Positions 1 through 7,567 of a stretch of 8,077 nt of DNA are shown here, piece by piece (within the stretch, counting starts at the first letter, position 1; every line of letters starts with the position of its first letter). Under the pieces are notes generated by a model. The model searched no databases and was not told the DNA's origin. It saw only the letters and a program-made list of their open reading frames with translations. Location: positions 21,172 through 29,248 of the forward strand of contig PAPL01000073.1 in the NCBI GenBank assembly GCA_002708885.1, given 5' to 3'. The position numbers were made by a program, and so were the translations under genes. This DNA comes from Verrucomicrobiales bacterium. GTDB taxonomy: Bacteria > Verrucomicrobiota > Verrucomicrobiia > Verrucomicrobiales > DEV007.

Positions 1-15
1 AAAAAACATATTCCA

Positions 16-1920
16 ATGCAATTCATATATCTTTTGATAGCTTCTATAATCTTTAGCGTTCTTTTGTCCTCGGCGAAGGAACTCCCAACGATTCTTGAGG
101 AACTTCCAGCGCAAAAAAATTTACCCGACCTGTTCCAATTTGATGATGGTAAAAAGGTCAAAAATCTTGATGACTGGAAAGAACGCAGAAAAGAACTCAT
201 TGAACCGTTAATGTTCTATCAGTACGGATCCATTCCCCCCAGGCCCGACAAAGTGACCCCTCGACTGGACAAGGAAAAGGCCCACCCGAGCGGCACCGGC
301 AAAGAGCATTGGATCACTTTAATTATTGATTCAAAAAAGAATCTAGAAATGAGGATCGTTATTTATGAACCAAATACACCGGGACCTCATCCCGTAATAA
401 TAGAGGAAGAAGGATCGCTTGGAGGCAGTAAAAATGCTGAGCGTTTCATGAAAAAAAATTATCTGTTCATTGAGTATGCCAGGCACGATCTCGATCCTGA
501 CAGAAAAAATACAACTGGTGCCGCTCAGAAAGCCTACCCGGAATATGACTGGGAAACTCTCGCTGTCTGGGCATGGGGAGGGATGCGGGTCGTCGACTAT
601 CTGGAAAGCAGGAACGATGTAGATATGGAGAAAATTGCCATTACTGGGCACTCGAGGGGTGGAAAAATGGCACTGCTCGCCGGGGCCCTCGATGAACGCA
701 TCTCACTAGTAATTCCAAACGGATCAGGTGCGGGCGGAGCCGGTTCATCCAGAGTACTGGGACCCGGCGCTGAATCGATAGGCATGAACGATAAGCCTCA
801 CTGGTATCATCCAAGGATCAGACTATTCGCAGAAAATGAAGCCCACCTTCCCTTTGATCAACATTTCCTAAAAGCACTCGTTGCTCCGCGCGGACTCTTC
901 TGTATTGAATCCACTGATGATCTCTATGCAAATCCTGTAGGCACATATGCCACTAGTGACGCGGCCATGCCGGTCTATGAACTTTATGGCGTACCGGAAA
1001 GAAACGCTATACGTTTCCGAAGAGGAGGTCACACATTCAGTGAATCGGACTGGACATCATTGTTAGACTTCGCTGAACTGACTTTCTATGGAAAAAATCC
1101 AAAGGATGGCCAATCATTCTGGCAAAGTCCTGCAGAAGTGACACCAAGACCCGATAGCGGAGGTGAACCTGGCTACGTTCGAGTAGGTAATCCGAACAAT
1201 AAGGGAGACTATAATTATCCTAGGGTCGGTTCATTTGGTTCGGTGAGCCATGAATACGAAATTAGCCGATATAAAGTCAGCAATGCACAATATGCCTCAT
1301 TCCTTAACCTTGCCGCCTCTGAGTCAGATCCGAATGGTTTATACAACCCAAAAATGAGGATAAGAAGAGAATTTAAAGACGGAAAGATCATCTACGACCC
1401 GTACCCAGCCACAGCAAATGTAGCCGTCACGTATGTGAGCTGGTATGATGCCTTACATTACTGCAACTGGTTAGGGGGAAATTATGACACGTCTTTTCAG
1501 GGTCCGGCAGGACAAAGAAAAAAAGACGCCAAATATTTTTTGCCTACAGAAAATGAATGGTACAAGGCAGCATACTATGACCCCAAATCAAAGAAGTATA
1601 AGCTTTACCCGCTCCGAGATTCACACAAAATAGAAAACTCAGACCAGCTTCCATCAAAGAGCAGTTACGGAATGATGGAAACAGCGGATCATGTATGGGA
1701 GTGGACCGAATCGAAGGTCGGAGAAGCGTTCCGCGGCATCAGATCCGATTCCTGGTTTCAGGGCAATAACCGTCAAGCCGCGGGAAGATATTATTCTAAT
1801 CCGGACCTCGAACTCGGTCACTTAGGTTTCAGAGTGGCTCGCGGCCTCGTAAAATCATCTGATAAAAATGCAGTTAATGAAAAAAGTCTTCAGAACAGGG
1901 CAAGGAAGTTCCGGCGCTAA
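16..1920 (+). CDS. Secreted CE15-like glucuronoyl esterase fused to an FGE-like (SUMF1) domain
   Basis: The 634-residue product starts with a hydrophobic signal peptide (about residues 1-20, cleavage likely after SSA), so it is exported. Residues ~25-365 form an alpha/beta-hydrolase resembling carbohydrate esterase family 15. The nucleophile elbow is GHSRGGK with Ser213, followed by an AGALDER segment and a Gly/Ser-rich stretch. PFDQH and VAPRGLF precede candidate acids Asp301/Asp302 in TDDLYANP, and the catalytic His is probably His339 in RRGGHTF. Known CE15 enzymes cleave glucuronate esters, such as lignin-xylan links; the substrate here is unknown. Residues ~385-610 are an FGE-sulfatase-like domain (YEISRYKVSNAQY at 414, SWYDALHYCNW at 475, LPTENEW at 509, VWEWTES at 560, LGFRVAR at 603). 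The usual catalytic cysteines are absent, so formylglycine formation is unlikely. A basic tail ends in RKFRR. The start is uncertain: the frame stays open to the window edge and adds KKHIP upstream. An acetylxylan esterase-like or general hydrolase role is possible. Confidence 0.85.
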   Translation: MQFIYLLIASIIFSVLLSSAKELPTILEELPAQKNLPDLFQFDDGKKVKNLDDWKERRKELIEPLMFYQYGSIPPRPDKVTPRLDKEKAHPSGTGKEHWITLIIDSKKNLEMRIVIYEPNTPGPHPVIIEEEGSLGGSKNAERFMKKNYLFIEYARHDLDPDRKNTTGAAQKAYPEYDWETLAVWAWGGMRVVDYLESRNDVDMEKIAITGHSRGGKMALLAGALDERISLVIPNGSGAGGAGSSRVLGPGAESIGMNDKPHWYHPRIRLFAENEAHLPFDQHFLKALVAPRGLFCIESTDDLYANPVGTYATSDAAMPVYELYGVPERNAIRFRRGGHTFSESDWTSLLDFAELTFYGKNPKDGQSFWQSPAEVTPRPDSGGEPGYVRVGNPNNKGDYNYPRVGSFGSVSHEYEISRYKVSNAQYASFLNLAASESDPNGLYNPKMRIRREFKDGKIIYDPYPATANVAVTYVSWYDALHYCNWLGGNYDTSFQGPAGQRKKDAKYFLPTENEWYKAAYYDPKSKKYKLYPLRDSHKIENSDQLPSKSSYGMMETADHVWEWTESKVGEAFRGIRSDSWFQGNNRQAAGRYYSNPDLELGHLGFRVARGLVKSSDKNAVNEKSLQNRARKFRR

Positions 1921-1947
1921 GTTCTTTTGGGTAAAAATTTGAATGAT

Positions 1948-4900
1948 ATGATCCGTTACATAATTCTAACAATTGCTTTTGCTGGTTTCACTCCCCTTCA
2001 ATTAAGGGCCGAAGAATTTAAAGTCACTGAATGGGCCAATGATCCTCTGCTCACGAACAGTGTCGGCATCTCAATCGATGATAAGGGTCGGGCCTATTTG
2101 ACGGTTTCAAAACGAAGAAAACAATCGAGTCTCGATATCCGTCACCATCAGGATCTGGTCAAGCAGGACCTTTCGTTTCAGACTGTCGAAGAACGCCGTA
2201 ATTATTATCGAGAGAAATTGACAGGAAAGAGCTGGATACCTGACAGAAATAATGATGGCAAGAAGGACTGGAAAGATCTGACCGTGCAAAAAGACATGGT
2301 CTATCAGGTCAGTGATGAGGACAGTAACGGTTCAGCTGACGGATTGAAAGTTCTCGGAGAATATCATACTGAGGTGACCGGCATTGCCGGAGGGGTACTT
2401 GCGGTCGGAGAGGATGTTTTTGTCGCTGCGGAACCGGACTTTCTCAGATACTATGATGAGGACGGTGATGGGTTCCCTGAAAAGGAGCAACTCGTTGCAA
2501 CGGGATTCCAGGTCCATATGGGACAGGGCGGCCATAATCTCAGCGGCGTGGCAGTTGGACCTGACGGTAGAGTTTACTGGTCACTTGGCGACAAGGGCCA
2601 TTATGTAAAAACTAAAGAGGGAAAGACCTTTCACATGCCTAATAGCGGGGCAATTTTCCGGTGCGAACTTGATGGGACGCGCGTCGAACGGTTCTCTTCG
2701 GGTGAGAGAAATGCTCAGGAATTAGCATTCGACTCTTACGGTAATCTTTTCAGCATGGATAATGATGGTGACTATCCGGGTGAAAAAGAAAGGGCACTGT
2801 ACATTACCGAGGGAAGTGAACATGGATGGCGACTGAACTGGCAATGGCTCAGGAAACAGGACTTTACAAAAATCAGCGGTGTCTCGGCCTATAACCCATG
2901 GATGGAAGAAAAACTCTTCTTACCGGACCGCGAAGATCATGCCGCTTACATTACTCCGACAATTGGAAACTTCGGTCCTGGACCTTGCGGATTCACAAGT
3001 AATCCGGGCACTGCGCTGACTAAGGAACTCGCTGATTGCTTCTTTATGACCAATCAGCAGAATCAGGTAAGAGTCTTTAAGTTCCTTCCAAATGGAGCCT
3101 CATTCAAATTTGAAGAACTTAAGGCAATAAAAGGTGGCATAGGTAATACGGGCCTCGCCATTGGCCCGGACGGTGCACTTTACTCTGCATCTTGGGGAAG
3201 CGGAAAAGGATTCATTTTCCGATTCGATGCTGCCAATAAAGAGACACATCATCCGGCCAGAGAAGAAACGAAAAAAATACTTCAGCTCGTTTCGAAAGGA
3301 CAAAATATAGAAACACTAAGCTCATGGCTCGACTCTCCAGATCAGAGAGTCCGCATGAAAGGACAATTCGAACTGGTCAAGCGGGGCAATGATGGCCTGA
3401 AAGCACTGAAACAAAAATTAGATTCTGGGACACTACTAGGAAAAATTCATGCCATTTGGGGAATCGGTATGGCGGCCCGTAAAGATCCCGGAAAAATTTC
3501 TCTGATCGGCTCAGCGTGGAAAAGCAAAGAACCGGAAATTATTGCACAGGCGGCCAAGGTAACGGGCGATCTGGGACAAAATTCAAAGGAGTTTAATACC
3601 GAACTGATAGCAGGACTGGACCATGCATCTGAACGAGTGAAATTTTTCTGTGCCATAGCACTTGGCAATCGCAAGGCCGAAGGTATATCCGAAAAATTAG
3701 TGCATCTCATTGAGGACAGCGGCTCGAAGGATCCTTATATCAGGCATGCGGGTTCGATGGGAATCTCAGGAGCAATGGACCCAGAGAAAATTGCTCAACT
3801 GAGTACAAATCCAAGTAAGACGGTCAAACTTGCCGCGATCGTGGCAATGAGACGAGTCGCGGCCCCCGAAATTCGTTCCTTTCTAAATGATTCAGATGAG
3901 CTGATCCTGCTCGAGGCTGCACGTGCGATTCATGATGATCAATCCATTCCCGAGGCACTTCCGGATCTGGCCGCAGTGCTCAAGCGGAAAGGGCTCAAAA
4001 ATGAAGCGCTGATAAGGAGAGCCATCAATGCAGCGCTTCGGACAGGATCAGGATCAGATCTTGATCTGTTAGCCGGTTATATTAGGAGCGGAGAAGGATC
4101 AGCAAAAATGAGAAGAACGGCCCTCGCATCAATACTTTGGTGGGCAAATCCACCGGTCCTCGACCCTGTCGAAGGACGGTACCGGAAGCACGAACCAAGG
4201 GACAAGGGTCTGGTCAATAAAGTCGTCGAATCAATTCGTGAGATTATTTTGTCTGACAATGAATTGACAGAGGTTCTCCTGAAAGGAGTCGAGGTTAGAG
4301 AAGAAGCTACTTGGTTAAGAGGAACGAAAAAATATTTTGCAGAATGGTCACCCAAGATGCAGGTCCGATTATTGGCAGCTCTTGATAAGACAAATTCTCC
4401 TGAACTTAAGGAATTTGTCATTCAGGGACTCGAGTCAAACTCATCAGAAGTGAGGGAAAAATCTAGATCCTTCGCAAATAAGGCGGGGGTCCCAACGCTC
4501 AATCTAATACTTGCAACGCTCGGAGACCCTAAAGCTTCTGGTCAGGGAGAGGCGGTTCGGCAATTAGCAAATCTTGATGACCCAAGAGCCAAAGAAAAAT
4601 TCATGGAATTGGTCACTGAGTTCAAAGAAGGTAAAACTCCTCCTCAGTGGAAACTCGAAATGTGGCAAGTTGCAAAATCCAAAGGCATTAAGTTAAAGGG
4701 AGGTTACGACCTGCTCGAAGCCGGTGGCGATCCTGCCAGGGGCAAGAAACTGGTCATGGAGCATGCCGCCGCTCAATGCATCCGTTGCCATAAAATCAAT
4801 AAAGTCGGCAGTGATCTTGGTCCTGATCTTACCAAGATAGGAAGATTAAGAAGCAGGCCCCACCTTGTCATATCAATGCTGGATCCGGTAAGAGAAATTT

Positions 4901-5136
4901 CAGAAGGGTACGGGAACATACTGATCAAGACAAAGGACGGAGAGGAAATTGTCGGCGTCCTTTCTAGTAAGGGTACTAAGGAATGGATTATTACACTCGC
5001 CGACGGCAGTAAAAAGGAAATCGATCCAAAAACAGTCGATACATCTCAGGTCACTTCAATAATGCCACCGATGAGTGCTATAATGAAACCTGAAGAGATC
5101 CGGGACGTTGTCAGCTACCTCTCTACACTTAAATGA
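1948..5136 (+). CDS. PVC-type heme-binding CxxCH protein with beta-propeller and HEAT-like repeats
   Basis: I chose the ATG at 1948 (1062 residues) because it gives a clean signal peptide, MIRYII...LRA, with cleavage near residue 21. An in-frame TTG at 1927 would add seven polar residues and has no better ribosome site. Residues ~22-430 resemble the membrane-bound dehydrogenase/sorbosone dehydrogenase propeller of Planctomycetes and Verrucomicrobia. They hold three Asp-rich loops like calcium sites (DRNNDG at 99, DEDSNG at 123, DEDGDG at 170) and GQGGHN at 192. Residues ~440-880 are helical HEAT-like repeats. The C-terminal ~130 residues are a cytochrome c domain: CIRCH at 944-948 binds heme, and Met1039 or Met1042 in MPPM is the likely sixth ligand. 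The protein should sit in the periplasm and pass electrons from an oxidised, probably sugar-like, substrate; no member's substrate is assumed. It starts 27 bases after the esterase gene, suggesting one transcript. Family assignment is firm, catalytic role is inferred. Confidence 0.9.
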   Translation: MIRYIILTIAFAGFTPLQLRAEEFKVTEWANDPLLTNSVGISIDDKGRAYLTVSKRRKQSSLDIRHHQDLVKQDLSFQTVEERRNYYREKLTGKSWIPDRNNDGKKDWKDLTVQKDMVYQVSDEDSNGSADGLKVLGEYHTEVTGIAGGVLAVGEDVFVAAEPDFLRYYDEDGDGFPEKEQLVATGFQVHMGQGGHNLSGVAVGPDGRVYWSLGDKGHYVKTKEGKTFHMPNSGAIFRCELDGTRVERFSSGERNAQELAFDSYGNLFSMDNDGDYPGEKERALYITEGSEHGWRLNWQWLRKQDFTKISGVSAYNPWMEEKLFLPDREDHAAYITPTIGNFGPGPCGFTSNPGTALTKELADCFFMTNQQNQVRVFKFLPNGASFKFEELKAIKGGIGNTGLAIGPDGALYSASWGSGKGFIFRFDAANKETHHPAREETKKILQLVSKGQNIETLSSWLDSPDQRVRMKGQFELVKRGNDGLKALKQKLDSGTLLGKIHAIWGIGMAARKDPGKISLIGSAWKSKEPEIIAQAAKVTGDLGQNSKEFNTELIAGLDHASERVKFFCAIALGNRKAEGISEKLVHLIEDSGSKDPYIRHAGSMGISGAMDPEKIAQLSTNPSKTVKLAAIVAMRRVAAPEIRSFLNDSDELILLEAARAIHDDQSIPEALPDLAAVLKRKGLKNEALIRRAINAALRTGSGSDLDLLAGYIRSGEGSAKMRRTALASILWWANPPVLDPVEGRYRKHEPRDKGLVNKVVESIREIILSDNELTEVLLKGVEVREEATWLRGTKKYFAEWSPKMQVRLLAALDKTNSPELKEFVIQGLESNSSEVREKSRSFANKAGVPTLNLILATLGDPKASGQGEAVRQLANLDDPRAKEKFMELVTEFKEGKTPPQWKLEMWQVAKSKGIKLKGGYDLLEAGGDPARGKKLVMEHAAAQCIRCHKINKVGSDLGPDLTKIGRLRSRPHLVISMLDPVREISEGYGNILIKTKDGEEIVGVLSSKGTKEWIITLADGSKKEIDPKTVDTSQVTSIMPPMSAIMKPEEIRDVVSYLSTLK

Positions 5137-5234
5137 TGACTTGATTTCATTCTAGAGATATACAAACTAAGACTGCATAAGGAACCAAAGTACTATTGAG
5201 CAATCAGAACTGAGAATTTAAAACCAACATCAAC

Positions 5235-5240
5235 AAAGGA
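5235..5240 (+). promoter_or_regulatory. Shine-Dalgarno site of the Gfo/Idh/MocA gene
   Basis: AAAGGA lies six bases before the ATG at 5247 and supports that start. The two genes upstream have no comparable site. The rest of the 110-base gap (5137-5246) shows no convincing -35/-10 pair: TTGATT at 5141 and TATACA at 5159 are too close together. Confidence 0.65.
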
Positions 5241-5246
5241 AATTCA

Positions 5247-6614
5247 ATGAACCAAGAAAATTCTAAGAACAAATTTACCCGCCGCTCTGTCCTCAAAGGG
5301 GCATCGGCTCTGGCAGCCCCAACTTTCCTGCCGAAAAGTGTCTTCGGTGCCAACGAAAAAAAGATTAATATAGCATGGGTTGGTTTTGGCAACATGGGAT
5401 GGGGTGACTTGAACAGTTGCGCTGGCGGCAATAACGTAGTGGCTCTCTGCGACTGTAATCCGGGCACTTGGGAACGTGCTAAAAAGAAATTTCCAAAAGC
5501 AAAGTTCTATAAGGATTTCCGTAAAATGCTGGAAGAAATGGGTGACCAGATTGATGCTGTGGGAGTCGGGACACCGGACCATACGCACTTCGCAATTGCC
5601 TACACAGCAATGAGTATGGGTAAGCATGTTTTTGTAGAAAAACCGCTCGTCCATTCTCTTTGGGAAGCAAGGACCCTACAGGCCCTTGCCAAGGACAAAG
5701 GCATAGTAACACAAATGGGAAATCAAGGTCACGCTTTCGAGGGCGCTTATCTAGTCAAAGAATGGTACGATGCAGGACTAATTGGTGAGGTTAAGGAAGT
5801 CATTACCTGGACAGACAGACCAGCGAGAGGATGGGGATTCAACGGTCAGGTCCGTACATCTTACCCCGCAGCCGAAAAGATTCCCGAAGGTATGGACTGG
5901 AATTTATGGCTCGGGCCCTGCCAGGAAGATGTCCCATTCAGTAGAGCACTGCACCCAACTACCTGGCGGCCATGGTGGAGCTTCGGTTGCGGAGGACTTG
6001 GCGACATAGGTTGCCACACAATTGACACCGCGTACTGGGCACTTGGGCTAGATGCGCCTGACCGAGTCGAAGTTGACATGACTGAAGCAGCGAACCCGAT
6101 TCACACACCTAACGGATCAATTGTTACTTACAAATTCCCCTCACGCGGAAACAAACCAGCCGTCGATGTAAAATGGATCGAAGGACCTCGTCTGCCTAAA
6201 GCTCCAAAAGGATACGATTGGGATATTAAAGGCCATGGCGGCTTTATAATGGTTGGAGAAAAGGGTGGAATTAGCCACGATGGAATGCGACCCAACAGCC
6301 CAAGACTCTATCCAAAATCTCGTTGGGAAGATTATCGTAAGAATGCCAACGAGCGTGTTCCTAAAACTTTGAAGCGTGTTCCTGGAATCCATAATGACTG
6401 GGTCAATGGAATTAGAAATAGTGAAATGACGGTCTCAGACTTTAGCTATAGTGGACCACTCACAGAAAGTATCATCTTAGGGACCCTTGCAATTCGTACA
6501 GGTAAGGGGCTTGGATGGAACGCCAAAGACATGAAGATCACTGGTAACAAAGAAGCCGCCGCACTGATTAATGTGGAAGCTCGTAAAGGGTGGCGTCCAA
6601 CTGACCTAGTCTAG
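5247..6614 (+). CDS. Tat-exported Gfo/Idh/MocA family oxidoreductase
   Basis: The 455-residue product begins with a twin-arginine signal: FTRRSVLK with Arg12-Arg13, then a weakly hydrophobic Ala-rich stretch to about residue 35. It is therefore probably exported folded with its nicotinamide cofactor bound, as known for glucose-fructose oxidoreductase. The Rossmann fold follows, with VGFGNMG at 45-51 as the dinucleotide-binding glycine motif and VEKPL (Lys132) as the family's signature catalytic region. GDIGCHTID at 252-260 supplies the conserved Asp and His (His257) of the active site in the C-terminal sheet domain. The ending, with GLGWN and a closing EARKGW-type segment, is typical of the large PVC paralogue group, and the length is usual for it. 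The family oxidises or reduces sugar hydroxyls, sometimes at C3 of glycosides. The substrate here cannot be read from sequence. It may act with the upstream esterase and cytochrome protein, but the 110-base gap allows a separate promoter. Confidence 0.92.
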   Translation: MNQENSKNKFTRRSVLKGASALAAPTFLPKSVFGANEKKINIAWVGFGNMGWGDLNSCAGGNNVVALCDCNPGTWERAKKKFPKAKFYKDFRKMLEEMGDQIDAVGVGTPDHTHFAIAYTAMSMGKHVFVEKPLVHSLWEARTLQALAKDKGIVTQMGNQGHAFEGAYLVKEWYDAGLIGEVKEVITWTDRPARGWGFNGQVRTSYPAAEKIPEGMDWNLWLGPCQEDVPFSRALHPTTWRPWWSFGCGGLGDIGCHTIDTAYWALGLDAPDRVEVDMTEAANPIHTPNGSIVTYKFPSRGNKPAVDVKWIEGPRLPKAPKGYDWDIKGHGGFIMVGEKGGISHDGMRPNSPRLYPKSRWEDYRKNANERVPKTLKRVPGIHNDWVNGIRNSEMTVSDFSYSGPLTESIILGTLAIRTGKGLGWNAKDMKITGNKEAAALINVEARKGWRPTDLV

Positions 6615-6647
6615 CCACAAGGGAAAATTAATACTTAGTTTGTCACC

Positions 6648-6670
6648 TACATAGGCTGACCGCCTTAGTA
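6648..6670. terminator. Weak hairpin between convergent genes, possible bidirectional terminator
   Basis: TAC + AGGC pair with GCCT + GTA around a five-base loop (TGACC), with a 2x2 mismatch inside the stem. It lies 33 bases past the oxidoreductase stop and 24 bases past the phosphatase stop on the other strand. No T-run follows on either strand. A second short hairpin, CTAATC (6680-6685) with GATTAG (6693-6698), overlaps the phosphatase stop codon. Position is suggestive, structure is weak. Confidence 0.2.
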
Positions 6671-6694
6671 AACCATGCACTAATCTAAAAATGA

Positions 6695-7567
6695 TTAGCG
6701 ACCAACACTGTATTTGGCGATGATTTCCCGGACCCGTTTTGCTAGCTCTTTATTGGTAGCATACAGTGCACCACGATGGTTCATGTAGGTAGAATCCGGC
6801 CTATTAAGTTCTAGAGAATTTCCAAAGACATCACTAACCACGGCCCCACCTTCCTCATAAAGGCAGGCTGTCGCGGCATAGTCCCAAAGGCTTCCCCCAC
6901 CGTCTTGAGACTTAGGAAATTTAAAGTGACACCCCGGTCCATTCTCAAGGACATGACATGCATTCAACACCGCGCCACCGTAATGGATGGGCTTGAATTC
7001 ATTAAGACCAAGCGAATGCGTATAAGCTTCAAGTTCGTCTTTAACCTGATTAAAATTAGGATCTTCTGCAAAGCTCCTGTCGTAGGTGAAGGTCAATGCT
7101 TGACTGTCCTGCGTAGGCGACCACCGCTCATTATTACGCCTGAGGCCCTGACCCTTGGTCGCCTGATAGAGAACATCATGCACAGGATCATAGACGACAC
7201 CGATCAGAGGAGTCCCGTCTTTGGCAACTAATCCAATAGAGACAGAGTATCCCGGCTGACCATTAATGAATGGTAGGGTCCCATCCAGAGGATCAATGCA
7301 CCAGAAGTAGGCACTTTCTAAACGACCCCTATCGTCCTCATCCTCTTCAGCGAGTAAAGCAATATCAAGTTCATCGCAGGTAGGTAGCAAGACCTGAAGT
7401 ATTGCATCCTGAGATTTACGGTCCACCTCAGTGACCACCTGTGAAGCCAGAGTGCTACCACCCTCCTTTTGCATGACATTCACGTCCTTATCGCGATAAG
7501 ACCTTATCAATTGCCCTGCATTGGAGGCAGCTTTTACAGCCTTTTCTGTTAACTCGGTAAAATTCAT
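6695..7567 (-). CDS. Inositol monophosphatase family phosphatase
   Basis: The 290-residue cytoplasmic protein has the full metal-binding set of the IMPase/CysQ/FBPase-like superfamily. TEVD lies at 46-49, the acidic pair Glu74-Glu75 in LLAEED, motif A DPLDGT at 92-97 (Asp92, Asp95), and motif B WDYAAT at 228-233 with Asp229, followed by EEGG at 238-241. Length matches the family (about 260-300). Members hydrolyse inositol phosphates, 3'(2'),5'-bisphosphate nucleotides (CysQ), histidinol phosphate or sugar phosphates with two or three Mg2+ ions. Nothing visible separates these options, so no gene symbol is given. The ATG at 7567 shares a base with the stop of the upstream kinase gene and has a strong ribosome site, so it is probably translated in step with the kinase. 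The substrate may be related to the kinase product; that link is inferred. Confidence 0.9.
   Translation of the reverse strand: MNFTELTEKAVKAASNAGQLIRSYRDKDVNVMQKEGGSTLASQVVTEVDRKSQDAILQVLLPTCDELDIALLAEEDEDDRGRLESAYFWCIDPLDGTLPFINGQPGYSVSIGLVAKDGTPLIGVVYDPVHDVLYQATKGQGLRRNNERWSPTQDSQALTFTYDRSFAEDPNFNQVKDELEAYTHSLGLNEFKPIHYGGAVLNACHVLENGPGCHFKFPKSQDGGGSLWDYAATACLYEEGGAVVSDVFGNSLELNRPDSTYMNHRGALYATNKELAKRVREIIAKYSVGR

Noticed and set aside
4055..4068. Perfect inverted repeat CAGATC-TT-GATCTG, next to a short repeated AGGATC
   Set aside because: It lies inside the coding sequence (Ser-Asp-Leu-Asp-Leu codons) and the loop is only two bases; probably coincidence rather than an operator.
4077..4421. 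Minus-strand open frame of 114 codons inside the cytochrome gene
   Set aside because: It is antisense to the HEAT-like repeat region and its protein has no family features; a chance open frame.
5137..5246. Possible promoter before the oxidoreductase gene (TTGATT at 5141, TATACA at 5159, TACTAT at 5191)
   Set aside because: No -35/-10 pair has an acceptable spacing of about 16-18 bases, so no promoter can be assigned.
5244..5654. Minus-strand open frame of 136 codons over the start of the oxidoreductase gene
   Set aside because: It lies opposite a firmly identified gene, has no recognisable domain, and no ribosome site or promoter.
6905..7231. Plus-strand open frame of 108 codons opposite the phosphatase gene
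   Set aside because: The minus-strand gene carries all IMPase motifs across this stretch, so the plus-strand frame is a shadow.
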